A stretch of DNA of 64,000 nt. It comes from DASXKD01 sp963734725 (GTDB lineage: Bacteria > Actinomycetota > Actinomycetes > Streptosporangiales > Streptosporangiaceae). The notes beneath the pieces were generated by a model. It made no database searches. It saw only the letters and a program-made list of their open reading frames with translations, and had not been told where the DNA came from. This document shows, piece by piece, positions 8,454 through 16,953 of the stretch (the stretch's first letter is position 1; each line of letters begins with the position of its first letter). The DNA lies in the NCBI GenBank assembly GCA_963734725.1, contig CAVTIX010000009.1, forward strand, positions 558,001 to 622,000, read 5' to 3'. Position numbers and translations under genes: made by a program.

Positions 8454-8470
8454 GCCGCCCGCAGGGCGGC
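8454..8470 (-). terminator. Possible weak hairpin between def and fmt
   Basis: GCCGCCC-GCA-GGGCGGC gives a perfect 7-bp stem about 50 nt after the def stop. No T-tract follows, so it may be a pause or partial terminator rather than a true intrinsic terminator. Confidence 0.25.
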
Positions 8471-8518
8471 GGACAGCGCGGCGCGCACGGGGATCCTGGC
8501 CACGGTGGCAGGCCACGA

Positions 8519-9064
8519 TCAGAGCGCCTTGCCCCAGGTGGGGTGGGGGGAGATCTTCACCTTAGGCGCAGCCTCACCCCACCAGTCCGACTCGCGGATC
8601 TCCTTCATCGCCAGCTTGCGCTGCACCGGGTCCAGCCGGTCGATGAACAGCACGCCGTCGAGGTGGTCGGTCTCGTGCTGGACGCAGCGTGCGAGCTGCC
8701 CGGTCCCCTCCAGGGCGACCGGTTCCCCGTGCATGTTGAAGCCCTTGGCGACCACGCCATACGCGCGTTTCGTGGGGAAAACCACACCGGGGAAGGACAG
8801 GCAGCCCTCGTCGTCGGTCTCCTCCTCCGCCGACAGGGTCAGCGACGGGTTGATCAGATGGCCGACCTGATCGTTGACGTGGTAGGTGAACACGCGCAGG
8901 CTCACCCCGATCTGGGGAGCGGCGAGTCCCACGCCGGGAGCGTCCAGCATGGTTTCCGTCAGGTCCTTGACCAGCCTGCGCAGTTCGGCGTCGAAAACCT
9001 TGACGGGATCGGCCGGGGTGCGCAGCACCGGATCGCTGAAAAGCCGGATCGGCTTAATGCTGAT
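8519..9064 (-). CDS. def: Peptide deformylase, apparent non-canonical start
   Basis: The enzyme removes the N-formyl group from nascent proteins. All three metal/active-site motifs are present: GVGLAAPQIG, EGCLSFPG and QHETDHLDG. The first standard start codon in frame is GTG at 9028, but this would cut the protein inside the conserved IRLFSDPVLRTPADP strand. The conserved homology extends 12 codons further to ATC at 9064 (ISIKPIRLF), where homologues have Met. No ATG, GTG, TTG or CTG exists between that point and the upstream stop. I therefore annotate from 9064 (181 codons before the stop), with ATC or the following ATT as possible rare starts. A sequence error is the alternative. Confidence 0.85.
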   Translation of the reverse strand: MSIKPIRLFSDPVLRTPADPVKVFDAELRRLVKDLTETMLDAPGVGLAAPQIGVSLRVFTYHVNDQVGHLINPSLTLSAEEETDDEGCLSFPGVVFPTKRAYGVVAKGFNMHGEPVALEGTGQLARCVQHETDHLDGVLFIDRLDPVQRKLAMKEIRESDWWGEAAPKVKISPHPTWGKAL

Positions 9065-9160
9065 GGCGCACCGTCCCTTCGGGTGGGGCCGCCGGGCGCG
9101 ACGGCCGGGCCAGGCCGGCTCGCGGCGCCAGCCGGATCAAGTCTAGGGGGGTCGCGCAGG

Positions 9161-10558
9161 TCATGAACGCGTCCTGCGCGGCCCGGGCGACGGGGATCGC
9201 GCCTTGAACGCGGCCTTGCGCGCGGCCCGGGCCACCGCCGGGTCCGGGTGGTGGTCGCTGAGCGCCGTCAGCAGATCGGTGACCGCCGGGTGGTCCACCT
9301 CCCACAGGCCGGCCACCATGTCGGCCTGGGCCTTCGGCGGAAGGTCGGGAAGCAGCTCCACGACCACGTCCCTGGGGTCGGCCTCCTCCAGCAGCCCGGC
9401 CCCGAGGTCCACCAGCAGCCAGGCCCGCTCACCGGGGCCGAGTTCGGCTTCCTCGCCGTGCTCGTGCAGCCATACGGCCGCGTGCGCCCGCAGCACCGGG
9501 TCGTCAAGCGCGGCCCGCACCGCCGGGACGGCCTGCTCGCCGATCCGGTCGAGCACCGCGAAACCGGCGCCGCGCAGGCCGGGGGTGCCGCGCCTGGCCG
9601 CGTCGATCAGCTCACCGGCAGCCCGCGCCGGGACCCGCGCCGCCAGCCATGCGGCGATCTCCGCTTCGCCGTCCTCCGCGTCGCAACTGGCCAGCGTGGT
9701 GAGCAGCGCGGCTGCGCCGTCGCGGGCAGCGCTGCCCAGCACCGGCACGTGCCAGCCCTGGGCGCCCAGGTGCCGGTGCATGCCCCAGATGCCCAGGCGC
9801 GACAAAGTGACGGTCAGCCCGCCCGCGGCGTCGTCGGTGCCCAGTTCCACCACGCCGAGGTCGGCCAGGGTCTCCAGCGCGGAGGACAGGCCCGCGGCCA
9901 GGTCCTCGCCGCCGGCGCGGGGCGGCCGCCCGGGGCGGCGGTCCCGGCTGCCGGCGGCCGCCATGTAGGCCTCGAACAGCGCATCCATCTTCACCGGGCC
10001 GCCGACGGTGTACAGCGCGGTCGCCATGCCGTCCAGATCGTCCGCGCCGAGCATCACCCGCAGCGCGTCCTCCCACACGGCCAGCACTTCTCCGGCCTCG
10101 CCGCTGGCCAGCACGTCCACCCGCGGGCCCGGGGCGGCCCGCTGGCCGGGGACCACCACCATCCCGGTGCCGGCGGCTACCCGCCAGGCGACGTCGAGTT
10201 CCGCGGAGGTCAGTTCCAATTCGGCCGTGGCCGCCGACGCGGCGGCGCTGGCCAGCCCGCCCCCGGTCCCGGGCCGCTGGCCGGCCGCGGCCCAGCAGGC
10301 CACCAGGCGGGCGGCGCGCAGCAGCGGCGCCACCCGCGCCGCGGCGGCCAGTTCTTCGCGGGGGGCCAGCCGGACCGGCGGCAGCTTGGGCTGCCCGCCC
10401 CGGCGCCCGGCGCCTGACCCGGCGCCGCTGCCTGCTGGCCTGCCCCCCGCCGGACCTGCGGCGGGAGCGCCGGCGCCGCCGGTGTCACCCTCGCCCGTGG
10501 CGGCCGGTGGCACGGCTGCGCCGGGCGCGGTGCGCGGGTTCCGTCGTGAGGTGGCCAC
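9161..10558 (-). CDS. HEAT-like helical repeat protein of unknown function
   Basis: This 465-residue cytoplasmic protein is not recognised as a named family. Residues 1-60 are a Gly/Ala/Pro linker. The C-terminal half is built of paired helices typical of HEAT or armadillo repeats (EQAVPAVRAALDDPVLRAHA, HPAVTDLLTALSDHHPDPAV), suggesting protein binding. There is no catalytic motif, signal peptide or membrane segment. I chose the second of two consecutive GTG codons (10558) because TAGGGT lies 6 nt upstream, consistent with a leaderless mRNA. It sits between priA and def and is transcribed in the same direction, but has its own putative promoter. Confidence 0.7.
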   Translation of the reverse strand: MATSRRNPRTAPGAAVPPAATGEGDTGGAGAPAAGPAGGRPAGSGAGSGAGRRGGQPKLPPVRLAPREELAAAARVAPLLRAARLVACWAAAGQRPGTGGGLASAAASAATAELELTSAELDVAWRVAAGTGMVVVPGQRAAPGPRVDVLASGEAGEVLAVWEDALRVMLGADDLDGMATALYTVGGPVKMDALFEAYMAAAGSRDRRPGRPPRAGGEDLAAGLSSALETLADLGVVELGTDDAAGGLTVTLSRLGIWGMHRHLGAQGWHVPVLGSAARDGAAALLTTLASCDAEDGEAEIAAWLAARVPARAAGELIDAARRGTPGLRGAGFAVLDRIGEQAVPAVRAALDDPVLRAHAAVWLHEHGEEAELGPGERAWLLVDLGAGLLEEADPRDVVVELLPDLPPKAQADMVAGLWEVDHPAVTDLLTALSDHHPDPAVARAARKAAFKARSPSPGPRRTRS

Positions 10559-10564
10559 CACAGC

Positions 10565-10570
10565 ACCCTA
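10565..10570 (-). promoter_or_regulatory. Putative -10 element of the HEAT-like gene
   Basis: TAGGGT ends 6 nt before the second GTG of the gene; no Shine-Dalgarno intervenes. It favours the start at 10558 over the GTG at 10561. Confidence 0.4.
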
Positions 10571-10641
10571 TGACGTCGGAGCGGTAAGAGTGCCGCTAGC
10601 CCGGTGAGCCTGAGCGCCCCCGTGCGCAACGGCTTGCGGGT

Positions 10642-12747
10642 TCAGATCAGTTCGGCCGGGTCAAGCTGCACCCGGACCTGCCCGGTTTCCTTGCGGGCGG
10701 TGCGCGCCGCCTGGGCCGCCCGCAGCGCGGCCGCGAGCGCAAGCCCGCCGGGCCGGGGAATCCTGATCAGCGCCCGGACCCGGTCCTGGCCACCCTCCCT
10801 GGCGCCGCCTGCTTCGGCGGCGGGAACCGTGCCGATCAGCTCCGCTACGGGCGGCAGCGCGGTTTCGGCGAGGAACCCCGCCACCGTCTCGGCAGGCCCG
10901 GTCACCGCCGCCATCCGCACGGCGGGCGGGAAACCGAGCGCTTCCCGCTCGGCCAGCTCCCGTTCGGCGTGGGTGACCGGATCCCAGCGGATCAGCGCCT
11001 GCGATACCGGCAGTGACGCCTCGGCCACCAGGATCACCGTGCCGCCCGCGCTGCCGGGGGCGACCAGGGCCGCGGCGTTCATCCACCGGCGCAGTGCCTC
11101 TTGCGCCGCCGCCAGGCTGGGCCGGCCGAGCAGCACCCAGCCGTCGAGCAGCACTGCCGCCGCGTAACCACCGTCTGCCAGCGGTTCGGCCCCGGGCGTG
11201 GCAACCACCAGAGCGGGGGCCGCCGGCACTGAGCCGATCGTGGCGGCCCCGCCGGAGACCACCACCCGCGTGCCGGGGAAGGCCCTGGCGAGTTCTTCCG
11301 CCGTGCGGCGGGACCCGGCCACCACGGCCCGCACCCGGCCGTGGCCGCAGGCCGGGCAGCGCCACTCCGCGTCGCTGCGGCCGCACCAGCGGCAGCGGGC
11401 CGGGGCGTCGCTGGCCTCGATCACGAGCGGGCCGCCGCACTCGGCGCACCGGGCCGGCGCGCGGCAGCGTTCACAGGCCACGGCGGTCAAGTAGCCGCGC
11501 CGGGGCACCTGCACCAGCACCGGTCCCCGGGCGAGGGCGGCCCGCGCCGTGCGCAGCGCGAGGCTCGGCATCCTGGCCGACCTGGCGGCCTCGTCCCTGG
11601 CCAGTTCGGCATCGTCACCGGTCACCCGGACGTCCGGGGCGAACCGGCGCACCACGGGCCGCGCGGCCGTCACGTCGTGCGCCCAGCCGCTCGCGACCAG
11701 GCTGGTCGCCTCGGCCGTGCGGGTCAACCCGCCGATGAGAGCGGCGGCACGGGCCCGGTGCGCGCGCAGCGCGAGCACCTCCCTGGCGTGCGGGTAGGGC
11801 GCGCGCGGCTCGGCGTGCAGGTCGTCACCGTCGTCCCAGAGCACGACCAGGCCGAGCTCGGCCACGGGCGCGAACATCGCCGCCCGGGTACCGGCCGCCA
11901 CGCGCACCTCGCCGCGCGCCACCGCCAGCCAGCGCCGGTACCGCTCGGCGGGCCCGAGCCCGGCGGACAGGCAGGCATGCTGGCCGGGCCCGAGCACCCG
12001 GGCCAGGGCGGCGTCAACCAGGTCCAGGTCCCGCGCATCCGGGACGACGATCAGCGCCCCGCGGCCGGTAGCGGCGGCGGTGCCCGCAGCACGAGCCACC
12101 TCCTCCGGCCAGCCCTGGCCCGGCAGGGCTGTCCAGACCGCACGCGGCGCCCGCCCGTCAGCCAGCGCAGCCAGGAAGGCCTGCCCGGCCGGGTACCGCG
12201 CCCAGGGCCCGGCCGCCGGCCGCGGCATCCCAGCGCCCGGCTCGTCCCCCGTTCCGAGGGCGCCTTGCGCCGCAGAACCCCCCGGCCGCGCCTCCGCTCC
12301 CGCGTGACGCGGCGGGATCGCCAGCCGGAGCACGTCGGCGACGGTGCCGGCGTACCGGTCGGCCACCTCCCTGGCCAGCGCCGCGATCTCCGGGGTGAGC
12401 ACACGCTCCGGCGAGACCACCCGCTCCAGCAGTGTGAGCCGACCCTGGTGATCGCTGGTGGCCACGCGTTCGAGCAGGTAACCGCCCGTGAGTTGCCCCG
12501 CGAACCGCACCCGCACCCGGCACCCGGGCGCCGCAGAATCTGAGATCGGTTCCGGCACGAGGTAGTCAAACGGCCGGTCGAGATGCGCCAGGGGCACATC
12601 GACGAGCACGCGGGCGACTGGCAGGTCTGCGGCGACGGGGCGGGCGGGCGTGGACCGCCGCCGGGGCGCCCTGGCCCGCCCTGGCCGGCGCGCCGCGCGC
12701 CCGGTAGCGGTGGACGCGCGCGCCGCCTGGTCCTGATCGCCTCCCAC
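10642..12747 (-). CDS. priA: Primosomal protein N', actinobacterial non-helicase form
   Basis: This 701-residue protein has the PriA DNA-binding domain (VARVLVDVPLAHLDRPFDYL at about 44-63) and a zinc-binding region with paired cysteines (CERCRAPARCAECGG, CRWCGRSDAEWRCPACG) that in other PriA proteins recruits the primosome for replication restart. The Walker A motif GxTGSGKT is absent; the equivalent place reads RAAGTAAATGRGALIVVP. The Walker B/DEEH box is degenerate (LWDDGDDLHAEP). This matches the actinobacterial PriA-like proteins predicted to lack ATPase activity. The start is a GTG. It is followed after a 217-nt gap by metK upstream and lies 81 nt before the HEAT-like gene. Confidence 0.93.
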   Translation of the reverse strand: MGGDQDQAARASTATGRAARRPGRARAPRRRSTPARPVAADLPVARVLVDVPLAHLDRPFDYLVPEPISDSAAPGCRVRVRFAGQLTGGYLLERVATSDHQGRLTLLERVVSPERVLTPEIAALAREVADRYAGTVADVLRLAIPPRHAGAEARPGGSAAQGALGTGDEPGAGMPRPAAGPWARYPAGQAFLAALADGRAPRAVWTALPGQGWPEEVARAAGTAAATGRGALIVVPDARDLDLVDAALARVLGPGQHACLSAGLGPAERYRRWLAVARGEVRVAAGTRAAMFAPVAELGLVVLWDDGDDLHAEPRAPYPHAREVLALRAHRARAAALIGGLTRTAEATSLVASGWAHDVTAARPVVRRFAPDVRVTGDDAELARDEAARSARMPSLALRTARAALARGPVLVQVPRRGYLTAVACERCRAPARCAECGGPLVIEASDAPARCRWCGRSDAEWRCPACGHGRVRAVVAGSRRTAEELARAFPGTRVVVSGGAATIGSVPAAPALVVATPGAEPLADGGYAAAVLLDGWVLLGRPSLAAAQEALRRWMNAAALVAPGSAGGTVILVAEASLPVSQALIRWDPVTHAERELAEREALGFPPAVRMAAVTGPAETVAGFLAETALPPVAELIGTVPAAEAGGAREGGQDRVRALIRIPRPGGLALAAALRAAQAARTARKETGQVRVQLDPAELI

Positions 12748-12964
12748 GTTCCCGTCCTACCAGACCTGTCCGACCCACCACGGCTCTCGCGCGTCCCTCA
12801 GCCAGCGCGGCCGCTCTGTCCGCACCATGACCCTTGGATGATGCTGGCAGGTCGCAGGCTGCGGCGGGCGGGTCGCGTGATCGCGGCAGTGGCGGTGAGC
12901 CACGGCCGCGATTGCCATCCGGCCGCCTCCAGCCCCGGAACCTCGATCGAGGCTACGCAGCGGA

Positions 12965-14158
12965 TCAGAGGCCGGCGGCGGACCTCAGCGCGTCCACGCG
13001 GTCGGTGCGCTCCCAGGAGAAGTCGGGCTCCTCCCGGCCGAAGTGACCGTAGGCGGCCGTCTGCGCGTAGATCGGCCGGAGCAGGTCCAGCGCCTTGACG
13101 ATGGCCGCGGGTCGCAGGTCGAAGACTTCGAGCACGGCGTCCTGGATCCGCGCGACATCCACGTTCTCGGTGCCGAAGCACTCCACGAACAGGCCGACCG
13201 GCTTGGCCTTGCCGATGGCGTAGGCGACCTGCGCCTCGCACCGGTCGGCCAGTCCCGCGGCGACCACGTTCTTGGCGACCCAGCGCATCGCGTAGGCGGC
13301 GCTGCGGTCCACCTTGGACGGGTCCTTGCCGGAGAACGCGCCGCCGCCGTGCCTGGCCATGCCGCCGTAGGTGTCGATGATGATCTTGCGGCCGGTCAGG
13401 CCGGCGTCGCCCATCGGCCCGCCGATCTCGAACCGCCCGGTGGGGTTGACCAGCAGCCGGTAGCTGGAAGTGTCCAGATCCAGGCCAGCGAGCACCGGAT
13501 CCACAACGTGGTCGCGGATATCGGGGGCGAGCAGTTCCTTCAGGTCGATGTCCGGCGCATGCTGGGCCGAGACCACCACGGTGTCGAGCCGGACGGGCTC
13601 GTCCTTGGCGTACTCGATGGTCACCTGCGTCTTGCCGTCCGGGCGCAGGTAGGGCACGTCGCCGCTACGGCGGACCTGCGACAGCCGCCGGGCGAGCCGG
13701 TGCGCCAGCATGATCGGCAACGGCATGAACTCAGGGGTCTCGCGGCAGGCGTACCCGAACATCAGGCCCTGGTCGCCCGCGCCCTGGCGGTCAAGCTCGG
13801 ACGAACCCTCGCCTTCCCGGTATTCGAATGCGTCCATGACACCCTGCGCGATGTCCGGGGACTGGGCGCCAATTGAAACCGATACCCCGCACGACGCGCC
13901 GTCGTAGCCCTTGGCGGAAGAGTCGTAGCCGATTTCCAGGATCTTCTTACGGATGATGGTGGGGATGTCCACGTAGGTCTCCGTGGTCACCTCGCCGGCC
14001 ACGTGCACTTGACCGGTGGTGATCAGCGTCTCCACGGCTACGTGGCTGCCCGGGTCATCCCTGAGCATCGCGTCGAGAATGGCATCGCTGATCTGGTCTG
14101 CCATCTTGTCCGGATGGCCCTCCGTGACTGATTCGGAGGTGAATAGGTGACGGGCCAC
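12965..14158 (-). CDS. metK: S-adenosylmethionine synthetase
   Basis: This enzyme makes SAM from methionine and ATP. The 397-residue protein opens with ARHLFTSESVTEGHPDK and carries the other signatures GAGDQGLMFGYA and GGGAFSGKDPSKVDRSAAY. The start is a GTG at 14158, with GGGAAGGA 6 nt upstream; the longer in-frame ORF lacks homology. It follows coaBC after about 100 nt. I looked for a SAM riboswitch in that gap and found none. It is part of the conserved actinobacterial string mihF-gmk-rpoZ-coaBC-metK-priA. Confidence 0.97.
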   Translation of the reverse strand: MARHLFTSESVTEGHPDKMADQISDAILDAMLRDDPGSHVAVETLITTGQVHVAGEVTTETYVDIPTIIRKKILEIGYDSSAKGYDGASCGVSVSIGAQSPDIAQGVMDAFEYREGEGSSELDRQGAGDQGLMFGYACRETPEFMPLPIMLAHRLARRLSQVRRSGDVPYLRPDGKTQVTIEYAKDEPVRLDTVVVSAQHAPDIDLKELLAPDIRDHVVDPVLAGLDLDTSSYRLLVNPTGRFEIGGPMGDAGLTGRKIIIDTYGGMARHGGGAFSGKDPSKVDRSAAYAMRWVAKNVVAAGLADRCEAQVAYAIGKAKPVGLFVECFGTENVDVARIQDAVLEVFDLRPAAIVKALDLLRPIYAQTAAYGHFGREEPDFSWERTDRVDALRSAAGL

Positions 14159-14261
14159 CTGTAATCCTTCCCTGCTGCGCGGACGCATCTGTTGCGCGGG
14201 GCTCGCCGAATTGTACCCGGGCGCCTGCTGGCGAACTCCGCCAGCTAGGCCACCTGGTGGG

Positions 14262-15470
14262 CTAGGCCAGTGGGGGCAGCCGGGCTGCCACAAGGTCCCA
14301 GATCACGTCGGCGAGCGCCGCCTTGGGCCCCCGGGGGACCTCGGTCACCGTGCCGTCGGCGGCAAGCACCAGCGCGGCGTTGTCGCTGGCGCCAAACGCG
14401 AGCCCCGAGCCTACCTGGTTCACCACGAGCAGGTCGCAGCCCTTGGCGGCGAGTTTCACGCGGCCGTTTTCGGCCAGGTTCTCGGTCTCCGCGGCGAAGC
14501 CGGTGAGGATCTGCCCGGGACGCCGCTGCGCGGTCAGCTCCCGCAGGATGTCGGGGTTCTCGACCAGTTCCACCGGCGGCGGGGGACTGCCCGCCTTCTT
14601 GAGTTTCTGCTCGCTGCGCGCCGCTGGACGGTAGTCGGCCACCGCGGCTGCCATGACCACCGCGTCCGCGTCCGCCGCGGCGGACAGCACGGCCGAGCGC
14701 ATCTGGCAGGCCGAGGTGACCCGGACCACGGCCGCCCCGGCCGGATCGGCCAGGCCGACGTTGGCCGCCACCACAGTCACCGCCGCGCCCCTGGCGACCG
14801 CCGCCTCGGCGAGCGCGTAACCCTGCCGCCCGGACGACCAGTTGCCGATGAAGCGCACCGGGTCGATCTCCTCCCGGGTCCCGCCGGCGCTCACCACCAC
14901 CCGGCGGCCGCGGAGGTCTTGCTCCATTCCGGCGGTTCCCCGGGCCAGCACGCGTACGGCCACCTGCCACAGTTCCGCCGGCTCCGGCAGGCGGCCGGGG
15001 CCGGTGTCGGCGCCGGTGAGCCGGCCCGAGGCCGGGTCCAGCACGAGGCAGCCACGGCCGCGCAGCCGAGCGACGTTGTCCTGGGTGGCCGGGTGTTCCC
15101 ACATCTCGGTGTGCATGGCCGGGGCGAACACCACCGGGCAGCGCGCGGTCAGCAGGATCGAGGTGAGCAGGTCGTCCGCGCGGCCGGTCGCGGCCCTGGC
15201 CAGGAGGTCGGCGGTGGCCGGGGCGACGAAGACCAGGTCGGCTTCCTGGCCGAGGCGGACGTGCGGCACCTCGTGCACGCCCTGCCAGGGGGTTGTTGTC
15301 ACCGGCTGGCCGGACAGCGCGGCCCACGTCGCCGCGCCGACAAAGTGCAACGAGTCCGCGGTCGGCACGACCCGGACCTGGTGCCCGGTTTCGGTGAGCC
15401 GCCGCAGCAGCTCGCAGGCCTTATAGGCGGCGATCCCGGCACTCACGCCGAGGATGACGCGGGCCGGCAT
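14262..15470 (-). CDS. coaBC: Bifunctional phosphopantothenoylcysteine synthetase/decarboxylase
   Basis: This 402-residue protein performs two steps of coenzyme A synthesis. The N-terminal CoaC flavoprotein domain (about 1-180) decarboxylates phosphopantothenoylcysteine. It has GVSAGIAAYKACELLRRL and PAMHTEMW; the usual Asn of PxMNxxMW is His here, as I recall from other actinobacterial homologues. GADTGPGRLPEP matches the substrate-clamp segment. The C-terminal CoaB domain (about 190-402) couples cysteine to phosphopantothenate and starts with VVSAGGTREEIDPVRFIGNW. It follows rpoZ after a 204-nt gap that contains a structured element. Confidence 0.95.
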   Translation of the reverse strand: MPARVILGVSAGIAAYKACELLRRLTETGHQVRVVPTADSLHFVGAATWAALSGQPVTTTPWQGVHEVPHVRLGQEADLVFVAPATADLLARAATGRADDLLTSILLTARCPVVFAPAMHTEMWEHPATQDNVARLRGRGCLVLDPASGRLTGADTGPGRLPEPAELWQVAVRVLARGTAGMEQDLRGRRVVVSAGGTREEIDPVRFIGNWSSGRQGYALAEAAVARGAAVTVVAANVGLADPAGAAVVRVTSACQMRSAVLSAAADADAVVMAAAVADYRPAARSEQKLKKAGSPPPPVELVENPDILRELTAQRRPGQILTGFAAETENLAENGRVKLAAKGCDLLVVNQVGSGLAFGASDNAALVLAADGTVTEVPRGPKAALADVIWDLVAARLPPLA

Positions 15471-15476
15471 AAGTTA

Positions 15477-15654
15477 GGCCGCGTCTCGTGGATCCATGCC
15501 GTCGCGAGCGGCCGCATGAAGGGGGATGGGGAGGCGGGTGGGGGATCGCAAGGCGGAGGAGGCGCCCATAGCTCCGCTATGGGCGACGACGACAACGCCT
15601 CGAGGCGCGCGTCCGGCGGACGCGCAGCAGGCTGGAGATTTGCGAGACACGGCC
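15477..15654 (-). ncRNA. Candidate structured RNA between rpoZ and coaBC
   Basis: On the minus strand the ends GGCCGTGTCTCG (15654-15643) and CGAGACGCGGCC (15488-15477) pair over 12 bp including one G-U. On the plus strand that pair would be an A/C mismatch, so the RNA should run with the operon. Inside are two perfect hairpins, GCGCGTCC-GCC-GGACGCGC (15625-15607) and CGCCCATAG-CGGAG-CTATGGGCG (15585-15563), then a long C-rich unpaired tract, and a weaker ATGC..GCAT stem at 15517-15496. It ends 6 nt before the coaBC ATG, so it could control coaBC translation or be an independent RNA. I know of no named family for it. Confidence 0.5.
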
Positions 15655-15674
15655 TGGGCGTGCCGTTCCCCCGG

Positions 15675-15938
15675 TCAGGGCTCCGCCGTCTCCACAGCGG
15701 ACAGCAGCCCTTCGCGGATCTCGCGCAGCGCGATGGACAGCGGCTTCTCCTGCACCCTGGTCTCGACCAGCGGGCCCACGTACTCCAGCAGGCCCTCGCC
15801 CAGCTGGGCGTAGTAGGCGTTGATCTGCCGCGCCCGCTTCGCCGCCATGATCACGAGCCGGTACTTGCTGTCGACGACGTCGAGCAGGTCGTCGATGGGC
15901 GGGTTGGTAATGCCGTCCGCAGTGGTAATCCCTGCCAC
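15675..15938 (-). CDS. rpoZ: RNA polymerase omega subunit
   Basis: The 87-residue omega subunit helps assemble and stabilise RNA polymerase. It has the conserved core ITNPPIDDLLDVVDSKYRLV, AAKRARQINAYY and a C-terminal IREG helix. The start is the GTG at 15938 with GGAAGGAA 5 nt upstream; an in-frame start 12 codons earlier lacks such a site. It begins 43 nt after the restored gmk stop, so gmk-rpoZ-coaBC look like one operon. Confidence 0.95.
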   Translation of the reverse strand: MAGITTADGITNPPIDDLLDVVDSKYRLVIMAAKRARQINAYYAQLGEGLLEYVGPLVETRVQEKPLSIALREIREGLLSAVETAEP

Positions 15939-15981
15939 CGGGTTCCTTCCGTCGTTGCGCGCCAGCTGGCGCAAAGCCGTA

Positions 15982-16519
15982 TCAGGCCGTCATCAAGGTT
16001 ACCAGTTGCTGGCACACTTCCTTGACGGACGTATTTACCAGCGTGATATCGAACTCCCGGCCGGCTTCGATCTCCTGCCTTGCCATATCCAGGCGGCGCT
16101 CGATCACCTCCGGCGGCTCCGTCCCCCGCCCGGTGAGCCCGGCGGGCCAGTTCCTCGCGGGACGGGGGGGCGAGGAAGATCAGGAGCGCGCCTGGAACGC
16201 TCCGGCGCACCTGCCTGGCGCCCGCGATATCGATCTCAAGCAAAGTCGGCACCCCGGCGGCAGCCCGTTCGTCGACGGGAGCTTTCGGGGTGCCGTACTT
16301 CTGGCCGGCGAACGTTGCCCACTCCAGCAACTCGCCGCGGGCGACCATCGCGTCGAAAGCCTCATCGCTCACGAAATGGTATTCGCGGCCGTTCACCTCG
16401 CCGGGCCGCGGCGACCTCGTGGTAACGGAAACCGACAGCCAGATATCCGGGCGCTTCGCCCGCAAGCGCGCGACGACGGTGCTCTTGCCTACGCCGGAAG
16501 GACCGGAAAGGACCGTCAC
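15982..16519 (-). pseudogene. gmk: Guanylate kinase, interrupted by a +1 frameshift
   Basis: Guanylate kinase phosphorylates GMP to GDP. From GTG 16519 the frame reads VTVLSGPSGVGKSTVVARL (P-loop), then VSVTTRSPRPGEVNG and YHFV, up to SREELARR. It then continues nonsensically. Skipping one base in the CCC at 16138-16140 restores the normal C-terminal sequence (TGRGTEPPEVIERRLDMARQ, then FDITLVNTSV), ending at TGA 15982-15984, 43 nt before rpoZ. The indel therefore breaks an otherwise intact gene. Gmk is normally essential, so a sequence error or a compensating mechanism is likelier than loss. The start is uncertain: homology reaches only a few residues upstream and no good Shine-Dalgarno is visible. 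Confidence 0.88.
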
Positions 16520-16632
16520 CCGGGCTTCACCGGACCCCCCTCGGGCAAGCGCGGCATCGCTAAGGCGATGGACGGGCGAATCGGCCGTGGAACCGAGTTC
16601 CCCGCGCTTGTCCTCGGGACGGTCAGGCTGGG

Positions 16633-16953
16633 TCAGATATCACCGCCGAACTCGTTCTCCAGCGCGGTGCGCTGATTGGCGCCCAGGCCGCGAACCCGGC
16701 GTGATTCTGCGATGCCGAGCCGTTCCATGATCTGCCGCGCCCGCACCTTGCCAACCCCAGGCATGGCCTCAAGCAGCGCCGAGACCTTCATCTTGCCGAT
16801 AATGTCATCCGACTGGCCCTGCTTGAGGACTGCCGGGAGCGTGGTGCCCCCACGCTTCAGGTTGTTCTTGACCTCAGCACGATCCTTGCGGGCCTTGGCC
16901 GCCTTCTCCAGGGCAGCAGCGCGCTGATCGGGAGTGAGGGGAGGAAGAGCCAC
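16633..16953 (-). CDS. mihF: Actinobacterial integration host factor
   Basis: This 106-residue nucleoid-associated protein of the mIHF/sIHF family binds and bends DNA and is unrelated to proteobacterial IHF. The N-terminal helix (LTPDQRAAALEKAAKARKDR) precedes a helix-two-turn-helix domain (SALLEAMPGVGKVRARQIME) and a conserved basic end (GLGANQRTALENEFG). The start is a GTG with GAGGTGACACGGA upstream. It is followed by gmk, as in mycobacteria and streptomycetes. An AT-rich region upstream contains a good promoter (17050-17079), in keeping with strong expression. Confidence 0.97.
   Translation of the reverse strand: MALPPLTPDQRAAALEKAAKARKDRAEVKNNLKRGGTTLPAVLKQGQSDDIIGKMKVSALLEAMPGVGKVRARQIMERLGIAESRRVRGLGANQRTALENEFGGDI

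Noticed and set aside
14159..14261. SAM riboswitch upstream of metK
   Set aside because: The 100-nt gap lacks the conserved blocks of known SAM riboswitch classes and is too short for most of them.
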